Assembly: GCF_964340395.1 (NCBI RefSeq)
Contig: NC_135551.1
Coordinates: forward strand, 12,238,379 to 12,302,378
Reading direction: 5' to 3'
Origin: Glandiceps talaboti
Taxonomy: Eukaryota > Hemichordata > Enteropneusta > Spengelidae
Length of the DNA: 64,000 nucleotides
The notes under the pieces are model-generated. The model was not told the DNA's origin. It ran no database searches and worked only from the letters and a program-made list of their open reading frames with translations. The position numbers were made by a program, and so were the translations under genes. This document shows positions 34,755 to 47,201 of the stretch, one piece after another; position 1 is the first letter of the stretch; every line of letters starts with the position of its first letter.

Positions 34755-37163
34755 AGGTGATTCAAAATGCTCACGTTCACTATTGGTATTTTGCTAGATG
34801 ACATGTTTTTGAAATGTATACTGGTTTTAAAACTTTAAAAAAGCGTCTGCAAACACCTTAAAATGACCCTTTTTTCAGTCAGTTCCCTTCGGATTTACTT
34901 CGAGAGTTTTCGGGTATTTCCGGTCCCACCTAGACCATGGGATTATATGACGTCATAAGGGGTACTGGTTAGCACGTAGCCTATGACGAGCGTAGTCAAC
35001 AGGTGAATAAAACTCAACAGCGTTGTGAAAAAATACATTGCTGGTTGTTGTAATAGACATCAATAAACAAAAACTACACTCTACATGTCTTATAATTATT
35101 AACCAACATTTACCGATATTTACTCACACTTTCTGACTAATTACCAGTGTCTGTGGGTATAAATGCAACAATACTGTGTCCCCATATTATGGCAAAATAA
35201 ATCAAAACGGCTAGACTAGATATACATAAACACTTGTAATGTCACGTGTTTCACATTCAATGACTTTTATTTGTCTGATTTTTTAAATTATTTACCGACA
35301 AGAAGCATTACGATACTTTTGACCTGCATGACGCGTCGACAGCATATTTTAGCCCACTATACTCGTACTCGCTGATGTCGCCTTTTGAACGGCCCATTTA
35401 GCAACAAAGTAAACATATTTATCTCGAATAAATATACTAGCTATTAGATTACCCATATTATCAGCAATAAAATTGTAAGGAAATTTTGTGAGTTTCGTGT
35501 TGTCATTTATATCACATTAGCAAGTCGTCTGGAAGAAAACTTGTATGGTTTCCCTTGTTGCGATATCACTTCATACGACAAGCCTAGTTAATATTCATTA
35601 GAAGAATTTTGTAACGAATCATTGTACTCAAAGTATACTGTTTAGGAAACCAACAAATCAAATATCGCGATATGTTCATGATATTATATATGATTGGACA
35701 ATATTGACATCGGCATGCAGCATCAAGGTCGTGACCCCAGCACATGGTGATGAGAGAAAGCCTGCAACTAGATACTAAGCCACGTCCGGTCCAATTTCTC
35801 AGTGTTTGTTTTGATGTTAGAGACGTCATTTCTGTACGACTTGAAGAATTTTACAATAAATCTGATAAATATGGATTATATCAACACGTGGATAAATTCA
35901 ACCCGACACGAATGTGCTCTCCCGAGTCAAAACGTACATACACTGCTTCAGCTTTGATCAGCGGAAGGCTATCCTACGTATACTGCCGCGGCCGCGGTGA
36001 CTGCACAAAACTTGACAACACTACTACCCACCTACCGATAATCAAATATATAATAATCACCTGTATACCGTGATAAAAACAAGCAATAATTCGAGTCCAC
36101 AACAAGTCGATGAGACCTACTTCTGTTCAGTCCGGTCCAAATGCGAATTTCTGAGATGAGGTTTTACATGGGTCTCAGACTCGAACTAGAGTATTGCGCC
36201 CGAGACAGACCTGGCCGAAAATAATATATGTAAACTTGCGTTCACAAGCCAAACATGTGACAATACAAGACCACAACGAAAACTGTGAAACATTTACAGG
36301 TCACTCTCATTTTATATATGGACAACAAAATTAGGTCGGTCACAGTTCCATTTACATGATGCAATGACTCGGAGCGTGCTTCCATATGCTCGGAGCAAAT
36401 CGAGATAGGACCAACAATTACAAATATATTGTGGCACTGCATGTCCTGATACACCTTCTTGAAGTTTCCCATTGGTATTCTGATAGCTAGTATATTTATT
36501 CGAGATGAAATATGTTTACTTTGTTGTTAAATGCGCCGTTCAAAAGGCGACTCGAGTTCGATTGGGCTAAAATATGCCGTCCTTGGGATGCCATCAGCGC
36601 GTCACGACGGTATCGTAATGCTTCTTGTCGGCAAATAATAAAAAATTAGATAAATAAAAGTCAATGAATGTGAAACACGCGACATTACAAGTGTTTATGT
36701 ATATCTAGTATAGCCGTTTTGATTTATTTTGCCATAATATGGGGACATAACATTTTAGCATTTATACCCACAGACACTGACAATTAGTCAGAAAGTGTGA
36801 GTAAATATCGGTAAATGTTGGTTAATAAGACATGTAGACTGTAGTTTTTGTTTACTGATGTCTATTTCAACGACCAGCAATGTATTTTTTCACAATGCTG
36901 TTGAGTTTTATTCACCTGTTGACTACGCTCGTCATAGGCTACATGCTAACCAGTAGCCCTTATAACGTCATAAAATCCTGTGGTCTAGGTGGGACTGGAA
37001 ATACCCGAAAACTCTCGAAGTAAATCCGAAGGGAAGTGACTGAAAAAGGGTCATTTTCAGGTGTTTGCAGACGCTTTTTTAAAAGTTTTAAAACCAGAAT
37101 GCATTTCACAAACATGTCATCTAGCAAATTAGCGATAGTGAATGTGAGCATTTTGAATCACCT
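34755..37163. mobile_element. TTAA-flanked element with ~690-bp inverted repeats (Kolobok-like)
   Basis: Flanked by TTAA at 34751-34754 and 37164-37167; the same place at about 1193 and 29833 has one TTAA. The termini read AGGTGATTCAAAATGCTCAC in inverted orientation. The arms stay recognisable for roughly 690 bp each (34755-35450 and 36475-37163). TTAA with an AGG rather than CCC start fits Kolobok better than piggyBac. The centre has a 109-codon ORF at 35744-36073 with no recognisable domain. No transposase. Confidence 0.65.
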
Positions 37164-38517
37164 TTAAGTTTGGATCATCTGACACAGCTGTCCTAATTAA
37201 AGGTATGGTATACAGTGTAGCCTCTTTCAAAACAAAATCTATTTAATAATGAATATTGTATTACATCAAATACAACTACACACATAAAACTGTTATTTAT
37301 AATTTCAGGTTGTGCATCACTGTAAATAACACTTCATTATAGCAAACCTTTTACATATCTCCCAATTAATTTATCATTAAGTAACATTATGACTACTTTT
37401 GAAGTGAAATTGGCCTAATTAAACATCAAATTATCCAAGAAAGATTATTTGATAAATTTGATTAACATTACGGTATTAATAGGCATATCAGAATGGATGA
37501 AAATAATAATCAGTCAGTAAGCGAAGTTGGACAGTCAAAGGTGTCTTTTAATCACTTTTGAAATTATTGATTAGTAATGATTAGTTTGCAATGATATCAT
37601 ATTTAGTGAAACATCATTAAGCAGGTATGAGAAGTGGTGGAAAGAGATAAGAATAAACAATATCTATAATTTGCTGGGGAACATATATTGACTGTCAAAG
37701 GGTCAACAAACCAATATTAAAAACTTATTAAAAACATTAATTTTATTCTCTAAACTTTACCATTAGGGCAAGACCTGCTTGTAAATTAAGATATTTGGAT
37801 TATTAATACAAATTAATTAGACTTGCTTTGACTCTTAAGTAAATTCAAAGCATCACAACAGAAATTGTTTGTACAATGTATAAAATAAACTGACCATGCA
37901 CGTTATGACATGTACTTATGACTCTGTGTCCATATATTTTGACTGTAAACATTTTCTATAGACCTGTTGCCAGTTCCAAGATGCCTCAAGTGTCTCACCA
38001 TACAACACCTTATATTCAGAACATACAGGAGGGGTTGCATGCACTACTCAGGGGATGGTTGTGACCTGACTGTACCATGGGTTCACTTGTCCTTCACTGT
38101 CATTGATGACATTTTGTCTTTGTTCTATAAAATCACTCATAATTAAAGAGAGTCAACATGTCTTTCCATCATATCATGATGAAAATATTATTTCAAATGT
38201 AATACAGATAAAACAAGCCGAAAGGTAACAACATAGGTGACGTTGTCTCACACAATGTATCTTGGAACCAGAAAATCATCTATTACTTCTATTAATTAAG
38301 AACATGATCAATGGATCAGACAGATATGTTTATAAATTTCATATTTCACATAGAATTAGTGGAGGCCAACAAATAATCTGTGGTTAAATACGTGTATGTG
38401 CAATAAAGGCAAGCAGTGCTACCTATAATAAAACAAGCATGTCACTGAGAAAACCTGGACACATTGAACACCTGCAGTTATATGTTGTAAAAAGTGAAAA
38501 CACAAGTATTGTATGGA

Positions 38518-39648
38518 TATGGTGTCCAATCCATGACAAAATTACAACTCCTCATTTTGCTATTCTTATTTCAATTTTACAACTCAAATATCTATTTTTC
38601 TGTTCTATATTCCATTTTACAATTAGTCATTCCAAAACTGAATGCAATTAAACAACTGAACTTCATTTATGAATGAAATTTTACAACTCAACTTTCACTT
38701 TTTCATTTTTGTATTCTATTTTCCATGTTTAATTCTGTATTCTATTGTACAGTTCGACATTCGATTACTCTGCTTCCTGTTTCATTCGACTACTCATTCT
38801 TCTAAACCCAATTTCACAGTTACACATTTGATTTCAGGGTTCCACTATTCGACATTCTATTTCTCAGTTCAACATTGTATTTCACATTGAAGTTCAACAT
38901 TCTATTTCTCAATTCAACATTTTGATTTCACGGTTCTACGATTCAACATTTTATCTTACAAATCAACATCACTACCTTCAATCTTAGTGTTCTAAATTCG
39001 ATTTCACAAATAACATTACAAATTTGAATTTGGATATTCGAAATGTGCTGATACACTTGACTTACAGATTGAATTTGACGACTGCGTATTCACGCATGTG
39101 ACGGCAAAGAAGTGAGGCCAGGAACCAGTGGCGGACAGACGTCGCGCTCATCACTTGACAGAGCAAGACGGTACCTCACAATTGCGGCACGCATCCTGAA
39201 TGACGGCCCCGTGGATCGGGTCGCCGAAAGTCCTGCCTCATGCTCTACACCAAGCGGCAGCTCTGTGTGTACTAGTAGTAGTGGTCATACAGGTACACCT
39301 CAGGCAACAGTAGACACAAACCTGCGGGAAATGTTTACGCCATCGCATCAAAACCAGATGACAAAATCTTCCCAGTTCCTGAACAGCAGAAAACCCAGAC
39401 TTGCGTCAAACTGGCGCAATTTACGTCCAGTAAGTCTACCACTATAACTTGGACACACAAATTTTGCACTCTCGCCAGCATTCATGATGTTTGTACAAAG
39501 GTACCATTTCTAAATGACAGAATTCTATATGCGTGAATACGCAGTCGTCAAATTCAATCTCTAAGTCAAATGTGATATTTGAGTCGTAAAATTGAAATAA
39601 GAATAGCAAAATGAGGAGTTGTAATTTTGTCATGGATTGGACACCATA
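38518..39648. mobile_element. TIR element with TATGGTGTCC ends and 7-10-bp duplication
   Basis: Both ends read TATGGTGTCCAATCCATGAC in inverted orientation, with arms of about 75 bp. A second inverted pair lies at 39057-39098 / 39527-39570. GTATGGA(TAT) flanks both sides; the empty site is at about 4755. The left arm is stretched by CAACATTCTATTTCTCA-like degenerate repeats. Target length suggests a MULE or hAT relative; unresolved. Confidence 0.55.
39112..39447 (+). other. GC-rich ORF inside the TIR element, possible captured sequence
   Basis: 111 codons opening at an ATG, clearly more GC-rich than its surroundings. It contains RARRYLTIAARILNDGPVDR and a Ser/Thr-rich middle. No domain recognised. 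It may be host or transposon exon sequence carried by the element, or a leftover of its own gene. Confidence 0.3.
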
Positions 39649-40351
39649 GTATGGATATGATTATATTGTAACATAGTATATTAATTGGGTTTTTTTTAAA
39701 TTTTATTATAAACAATTTTTTGGCTTAGCAAATTGAACTCTCTGATCAATTTAAAGCGGGTTTCCTGACTATTCATCGGGCAGGTGTGGCACTGGTATCG
39801 ACAACTTCAAACAAGTAAACATTTTCCAGCATCTTTATTCCATGCAGAACACAGGTTGTAATACAAAGACATGTAGCTGTAACTTAGTAACCTATCATCA
39901 ACACTATCTAATCGGGTGAGTTGGGGGGTGGTTTTTTTTTTGTGTTTTTTAAAATAAAAATGATGTTTATTTGCTAATCTAACTATTTTCTGCTATTAGC
40001 TCATATTGCATATATGTGAAATCAAAATGGAATGTAGAAAATTGTGAAAAAGTATCAACAGATTGTAAATGGTATGTTATGCATACAGACAGTTAAAATA
40101 AAGCTATTCATTATTTGTTATTGTATTCCAAACTCTGCAGTATTTTAAAACCAAATGTTTGAATCTCACATTTTCACATAACTTCCTTTTTTATCAGTGA
40201 ACCAATGACGATGACGTAGATGACATATTTTTGTGGAGGAGAAACTTTACCAATGGTTCTGCTAGACAACATATCACACCTACAATTTGATTCTAATCTG
40301 ACATTTGCCATTATGCTGACAATTGAGTACATGTATAAAGAGTGACAGTAC

Positions 40352-40450
40352 CTCATTGCTTGCTTCTTTATCTGCTCCACATTCTACAAGATACTTGACA
40401 ATACCAAGGTGACCGTTTTGAGCTGCAATATACAGAGGTCCTGCACCGGT
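40352..40450 (-). CDS. Ankyrin-repeat exon, unit III
   Basis: Second copy of the 99-nt, phase-0 exon. It differs from the unit I copy by a few bases and ends KEASNE instead of KEARTE. The acceptor (CTCTTCAG on the minus strand) and donor (GAG|GTACTG) are intact. On the minus strand it lies between the unit IV exon (upstream) and the unit I exon (downstream). If all are used, a transcript would read three ankyrin repeats in a row. Whether the gene is expressed cannot be told from the sequence; expansion by duplication could equally have left non-functional copies. Confidence 0.75.
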
Positions 40451-40870
40451 CTGAAGAGTGAACAGAAGTATAATAAGAAGATAATTTATCAAAAATTATT
40501 ACGCTGTCTGAGTAACAATAAAGAGACGTCTTACTAGTAATGTTGATGTATACATGGAATATCAGCTGCCAACAATTCTTATAACCCCATTTAGTCTGGT
40601 CTTTATAACCATAACTAGTTAACTATCGTATGTTGATATTAATCAGATTATAGATTGTAATTATATACAATGTACAGAGAGTACCTGCATACAATATGAG
40701 ATGATACAGCCAAATTAAACACTCTTCGAAATGTTACACCAACATTCCTGTTTTAAATCAATTCTTACGATTTCAACCATACATGTATATTTAATATGGG
40801 TTTATATACAAGACAATCTTGGTTTGCTCTAATAACTTTATGTTTATACTCTTAAACCAAAATCAACATT

Positions 40871-41578
40871 AGCAGTTGAATTATTCAAAACAATCACAAT
40901 ATATTTAAATGTTCTGATGCTAAGTCATATGTTAATAATTTATGACAGAGATAAAATTCAAGTTAATCCAAAAAGTTCTTCTCTCTGTACTTTTAGTTTT
41001 TGTTGCTCACTATCATTAACAACTTTAGATATAATTTCATATCACTGATTCATTGAATAAATCAAGACTCAGATATTTAAATTAAATTTCCAGCAATATA
41101 ACCATAGCACCAATTATTTCTATATTCTACTGCTAGTGAATCATACAAATGGCAAGAGTCTGCATAACTGAGACTAACATATACGTTGCATCAAAGGTCA
41201 ATGAAAGTTGGCACAAAACATCAGGTCAGGTGATGGGTACATTCTATGCTTTGTAATTGTGGAGTTCCAACATTGGGTGTGCATCTACCATTAATGGTCA
41301 CTTTTTTTGTATGCAATGTAACAAATACACCTTGATTTTTACTTGTCTACTACACACTCTACAACACATCTAAACGTGCATTCTATGTGTGAGTGGTAAA
41401 TAAAATTGGTAATTAATGGTTGTCAAGAGAGATATCGATTGAGCCGTTCAGAGTATATAATTTATCATACGTGTTTTTAACAGAATGTGAACATATTCGA
41501 GTACTTACATTGTTGAATTAGCATTTATAAAAAAGAAGATGAAATGTGCCATGAAAACAAATATATATTGGAAATAAA
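40871..41578. repeat. Segmental duplication unit III, D block
   Basis: Matches 8784-9471 and is the empty site for both the piggyBac (near 40910) and the 3.4-kb Helitron-like element (near 41578). Non-coding. Confidence 0.75.
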
Positions 41579-41621
41579 AAAAGCAGTTGGATCTAAATGT
41601 GAATGTGAATAAAAAAAACTA

Positions 41622-41888
41622 ATATCCAGTCTTTACCTGACCTGGCCTGTACCTGTGTTTTGTACCGATCATGATAAATTACCACTACGCATCGAATTAA
41701 TGAATTGCTTTGATGTAAACATTGATATCGATACTGGTATAGTACACCCTGTGTCAAATTGCACGGATTGCAAACGTGCACTAGACTACAATTGCAAAGC
41801 GAAACTTGCTGGCAGACAGTACATACCGAAGTCAGAGGTATTCCAATGGAGGAAACACCAGAGAGGTGGAAACTATTCTGTTTGCTAA
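41622..41888 (+). pseudogene. RAG1 N-terminus-like zinc-binding segment (unit III)
   Basis: Open frame through VFCTDHDKLPLRIELMNCF, GIVHPVSNCTDC, GRQYIPKSEVFQWRKHQ and GNYSVC before a stop at 41886. The spacing HP-x3-C-x2-C, Y-x-P, W-x2-H and the terminal Cys match the zinc-binding region ahead of the RING in vertebrate RAG1. The CPICKE of a RING follows about 60 codons later, again as in RAG1. Homology inferred by eye. Confidence 0.55.
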
Positions 41889-42025
41889 ACCCTCAGCAAA
41901 GGTGGGAGAAAACGAGAAAGTGACCTGTTCCACCAGAGCCAAGATACAAACTTGAAAAGTAGCAATGTACAAACTCAGTGTTGTGTGATTGTGTACGTGG
42001 GAATGCTGGTAAGACATATTGAAAT

Positions 42026-42235
42026 AACTTGGAACTAAGTCAAGACAGATTCCAAACACAGTTGTCTGAACAGTTTGAATGTCCCATTTGCAAGGAAGTA
42101 ACTGACAGGAGCATCCAAGTGTTTTGTAGTGATTTCATATTGTAGTGAGTGTCTCTGTGAGTGGTTTGTCCAATCTCACACTTGGCCTGAGTCTGTCATG
42201 TACACATTTCATTGTCATTCACAGTGAGTGTTACA
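42026..42235 (+). pseudogene. RING finger (unit III)
   Basis: Reads DRFQTQLSEQFECPICKEV and RSIQVFCSDFI, then shifts frame to YCSECLCEWF and VQSHTWPES. This gives most of a C3HC4-type cross-brace; the last CPxC pair is not found. Frameshifted identically to the unit I copy. Confidence 0.6.
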
Positions 42236-42460
42236 CCAACTGGCATTTTTAAATGTTTTATCATCATTAACTGCATCACATGATTATGAAATGTATGGTT
42301 GTAATTTGTACATGTATGTGGCCTTGGAAGACCTGTCTCAACATATCCATTAAGTGTCCATATTTGATAATATAGAGACCTTGATTATTGTGAAGTTGTC
42401 GAACCAACCTCCACTCCTTCCTATAGTACAACTCTAAAACAACCAAGTACTTCAACTTAA

Positions 42461-42605
42461 AGTGGATGCGCTGCTAAGAGCTTACTAGAGAAAATGGATA
42501 AGTTCAAAGATACCAAGGAGTTTGAAATGTTAGCTACAAAAATGATAACAGAAATGTTAGGTATGACACATGACAAAGTTGTAGAATTCAAGACAGGAAG
42601 GACAG
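42461..42605 (+). pseudogene. Relic transposase exon, KFKDTKEF segment (unit III)
   Basis: Almost identical to 16902-17046, with the same donor at its end. Confidence 0.5.
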
Positions 42606-43660
42606 GTCAGTGTAACTATTTTTTTGTTTTAATACATTGATTGTATATTATTAAAGTGCACATGTTGATGACATGTGGGTATTTAATTTGGATTTTTTAA
42701 ATTTTTTAAGAGAACTCTACTATGTCTTCCTACTTGACAAAAACTCAGTATGTAACAGAATTAACTAAATCATTGTGTGTAGTTCATTCACTAAATTAGA
42801 AAAAATCTAAAACATGTGTAAAATGTTTGTTACTGACTTGCAATAACTAATATTAAACACTTTTTAATCTTTTGCAATTAATAGAGTTACAAACAAGAAA
42901 TTAGTACCTGTCATTTCACATTGTTTTTTCTCCTCGTATAAAAAAATAGATTTGTTTTATCATGTATTAAAAAATGCAAAATCAATACTATTTGTATATT
43001 CCATTTTAATTACTTGTTTGGTTGTAATTTAATTATTTTTAGTGATGAGAGAATTCACTAGACATACTTTAAAATGTAGAATACACTTCATAACATCTCT
43101 TGGCTGCTTGTGTGTACTTTTTGTCAAATAATAGTAAATTTCACTGAAATTATATCCCATACTAGTTGTCAGATTACTAAATTTAATCCCAGCTGCAATA
43201 AATCAATAGTATTGAAAACTGATAAATTATCAATATAACAAGAATGCATGCTGATGAATTTATTAAACCATCTATTTATGTGTATTTGTCATCATACCAA
43301 TGGGTTTATGATTCTTTACTCATAATATGTTATGTCTTTCTTGGTTTGTGTGTCTGTCTTTGCCTATGCTTTTGTATATGTACATTACATGTCCATATGT
43401 GTACATCAATGTGTAAGTTTATGCATGTATGATATTGAAACTAATCCAGTATTTAATCTACTTTTACATTGTAGTAATCATGGAGTAAAACTTTCATTTT
43501 ATTGAAAAATGTTTTTTTTTCCTCCATGCACTTAGGTGGCTACAGCAATGGAATTGCCCCATAGAAGGAGAGAATAATGACAGAAAGTGTGGAAACAACT
43601 TGAGGTTAGAGCTGCAGTCACAAAATCTACCATTTACATTCACTGTAAGGGGAACGGAAG

Positions 43661-44205
43661 GTGTTGGATTTAAGTGAAGTTAGGCTTGCACCATTTGTTG
43701 CAGTGTCTAATCTAGTGGATGTAGTGCTAAGTAGACTGAATGCAATTGACAGGTACAAATTACATAAATTTGTTCATTTTATTTCAGGATATGGACTTAT
43801 ATTTATTTCTACTTGTATATGCAGCTTTTTCACATTTCACCATCAACAACATTTTATAGAATTGCAGGTGTATGCTCTTTTTGTCATCATGGCAGTTCAT
43901 CAAACTTAATGGAGTACAACCACATACCACCAACTGAGATCTGGATCAAAGTTGGCGGGGATCATGGTGGGGGATCTATGAAATCAACTCAACAGTCTCA
44001 AACACACAGTAGTTTGGAATCTATTTCTGGTAGGAGACTCGTACAAAATCTGCGCACAGCCATGGCATTGAATTTAGGAGAAGTAGATACTCTTGATGGG
44101 TATTTGTGGAAGTTAGTTAAATTTAAAAACAACAATAAACACTACCCTTCTTCCTGGCATGTTGTTATTCATTGTGCAGAGGAAACAAATACCAGTAAAC
44201 CGTAA
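43661..44205 (+). pseudogene. Transposase-like core fragments with GGDHGGGS (unit III)
   Basis: 43661-43790 reads SEVRLAPFVAVSNLVDVVLS then DRYKLHKF. 43917-44205 reads IPPTEIWIKVGGDHGGGSMK and, after a small deletion, LVQNLRTAMALNLGEVDTLD. The GGDHGGGS stretch is the most conserved motif of the family as I remember it, and here it is intact. Confidence 0.65.
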
Positions 44206-44633
44206 ACAGGATATATTGGTTGGTGTATGTACAGCTCTATACATGTACACTACAGTGAGTCCAGTATGTGGATTCTCATCAGTATACTTCAGAAAATGTA
44301 CAACTCATAACATACAAGTAAAACATTTGCATCATTTGCCACAATTGTTGATACAGTGGTATCTATATCAAGTGTAAAAATATACCGTTCGCGTTTCAAA
44401 TAACTTCACCATTTGACAGGGTATACTTTTACATTTGTATTATACGTTTATAAATGTGTGGGGCAAAACAAGTGTTTGACTTCAGTGTTAAGGGTTGTAG
44501 TAGAGCCAGTGTAAGATGTTGACATATTACATGAAAACATGGTCACCCCCCCCCCCCCCCCTCTCATCTCACACATTCATAAATATTGTTGCTCTAACCT
44601 ATCAACTTCACTTGTCTATGATTCCAGGGGTAA

Positions 44634-46805
44634 GGGACCGGTCAGTTTCTTCGGCCTGGGGGGGGGGGGGGGGGGGGGTCCGGTGGATTGCTAGGGGGGT
44701 CACCCTGTTTTTGAAATTGGCAGTAGGGGGGAGTCATGCTGTTTTCAAAATTGTGGATAGGGGGGTCATTGTGTTTTAAATTGTGATGGAAGAAAAAATC
44801 CTTTCTACAATGGCATATAGCCTTGTCTGAAATGTGGTACATGTCAATATTTGTTTTTGTCCCTGTTTCTTACATGAATTCTTTAATATTACTTATTAGT
44901 TCAAACATAACTATACACATATACATATACATGTATTACCTAGCTACCACACTAGTTACAGAACGTGTCATGTGAATGTTTGGCTGTTTCACAATCAATG
45001 CTTCACTTATATTGCAGTTTGGGGCAAAAGTGAACTTGAAGGTTTCGTAATGGCAATTTTCATACATAGTTTATAAATGAAGTTAATCTAAACTGTTCTA
45101 CTCATCATGTTATTGACACAACAAATCACCACATCTCATCAGATTCCAGTTTCTATTATACACTAGGTATGACCACCTAAAGTTCTCTAACATACCGGTG
45201 ACTTTATTATACATATATTAATGCCCCTATATTAATGTTACATGTCTATTTTAAAACGTACATTTAGGTTAGCTTTTCGAAGCTTGGAAATATTACCTCA
45301 AAGGTTATGAATAACCTAAACATTGCCTTAGTATCTCAAGCAAAAAACTCCATATCTGCCAGGGGGAAAACCCCAAGGACTCCCTCATTCCAGAGGTCAC
45401 TCATACATTCAACCAACAATCAGATGCACCAACAACCTTTTTACTGTCATAATGGTATTAAACTTTTCTTAAATATTTTCACCCTGTTCTAATTTGAGAT
45501 GATATTGTCTTTTCAAGATGTGAAATGTTTGCCAAGATAGTCTAAAATTGCCTTAATCTCCAAATCTCCCCTACCAATGATACTACCATTAGATGTGCTG
45601 ACCTTTACTACATGTATATAATGACGCCATTTAACTTTTTAAGAACATATTTCAACCCTTAGTGTAAGTTATAAAGAATAGTTTCTGATACTTGCTGTCT
45701 TGTAAAGCATGGATTAAGTTATTGCTTGAAAGGGTCTAAATAGCGTAAATATTGGCTATAATATAAGAGTAAAAATCCTCCAGGGCTTCTAGAGGGAGAC
45801 CCCCCAGACCCCCCACATGAGGTGGACATATCCCAGTCTCAAGCTCTTCCCCTCTTACTGTCAAGATGCTATCAAAGTATATTTCAAAAGTATTTCAACC
45901 CTATGTAGTTGTTTTTTACATGTTGGTGTTGTCTTGTAAGGCTTGGAAATTATTGTCTGAAAGGGTCTGAATAGTCTCATGAGGTGGACATATCCCAGTC
46001 TCAAGCTCTTCCCCTCTTACTGTCAAGATGCTATCAAAGTATATTTCAAAAGTATTTCAACCGTATGTTTTTTACATGTTGGTGTTGTCTTGTAAGGCTT
46101 GGAAATTATTTTCTGAAAGGGTCTGAATAGTCTCAAAATTGACTTTTCAGGGAAAAAACCTCCAGGGCTTCTAGGGGGAGACCCCCAAGGACCCCCTCCC
46201 ATGAGGTATACACATCCCAGTCTAAAGATCTCCCCCTACCTCTTACTGTCAAGATCCTATCAAACTATATTTCAAAAATATTTCAACCTTATGTAGTTGC
46301 TTTTTACATGTTGGTGCTGTCTTGTAAAGCTTGGAAATGATTTTCTAAAAATGTCTGAATAGTCTCAAAATTGACTTTTCAGAGTTAAAAACCTCCTGGG
46401 CTTCTAGGGGGACACCCCCTAGGACCCCCCCATGACAGCTGTACATATTCCCTTCTCAAGCTTTCCCCCTACCTTTCACTGTCAAGATGCTATTAAACTC
46501 CTTTTCAAATATATTTACCCTGTGTAGTCAATAATTATAATTATGATAGTGCTAACCCGGGATCTTATAAAGTAGATGCAAGACAGTCAAGCAGTCCACA
46601 CTGAGTCACGATCAAAAAATACCTGTCACTCATGCGAATATCATATATGGGGGGGGGGGGGGGTCATCATGTTTTAGAATTAAGTGATAGGGGGGTCAGC
46701 CTGTTTTGGGTTTTACAGATGGGGGGGGGGGGGGGGGTCAGTGACTTTTTGTCTGCCTGATGTAAGAATCCCCCCCCCCCCAGGCTGGAAAAACTGACCA
46801 GTCCC
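44634..46805. mobile_element. Harbinger-type MITE with poly-G subtermini, 2172 bp
   Basis: Flanked by TAA at 44631-44633 and 46806-46808; unit I near 19632 has a single TAA. The inverted ends read GGGAC(C/T)GGTCAGTTT, then within 35 bp a run of at least 12 G. The right arm repeats further G-tract blocks (about 46650-46740). The interior holds about five degenerate 190-250-bp repeats (about 45345, 45775, 45963, 46145, 46380), each with CTTCTAGRGGGAGACCCCC-like sequence. No transposase. Confidence 0.7.
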
Positions 46806-46832
46806 TAAGTCACTATTGTCATTTGGCTGAGT

Positions 46833-47201
46833 GGAGATTACGACTATCTCGTCATGATCTATGGAATGCCAGGGGCTAGTGGCATGTCCTAACCTAACTT
46901 TGACTTGTGAATTTTCCCTACACAATTTGCATAGTTATTGGAATAATAATATGTACCATAATAATTGATTTACATTGTATTGACAGGCAAGTACTACTGT
47001 TTTTGGTGTCTTACCACAAGGGAGACATCTCTGCTGCTGAACTCAAAGCACATGCAGAGACACACAGGTGAGATTGCCATATACTGTAAGATTATGGCAA
47101 TGACGATGATGATATCAGAGGATGATAGTCAACCATCTCTCTTTCAAATATGGGAAATGGAACTGACGCATAAGATATTACAAAAGCAAGCGCATGAGAA
47201 G
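46833..47201 (+). pseudogene. Transposase-like fragments GDYDYL...GASG, CFWC, helical segment (unit III)
   Basis: 46833 onward reads GDYDYLVMIYGMPGASG. After TTGACAG, 46987 onward reads GKYYCFWCLTTRETS, then sequence equivalent to 20324 follows because about 480 bp was deleted. The helical segment ends before GGTTAAT at 47201. Confidence 0.6.

Larger units (their letters stand above)
37168..40750. repeat. Segmental duplication unit III, A block (right part)
   Basis: Matches 1194-5870 minus its insertions. It is the empty site for the 1922-3539 and 3615-4457 elements. It carries its own TIR element (38518-39648) and the ankyrin exon at 40352-40450. Confidence 0.8.

Noticed and set aside
44516-44842. 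Short ORFs rich in Pro or Gly near 44516-44842
   Set aside because: Generated by the poly-C and poly-G tracts at the MITE end.
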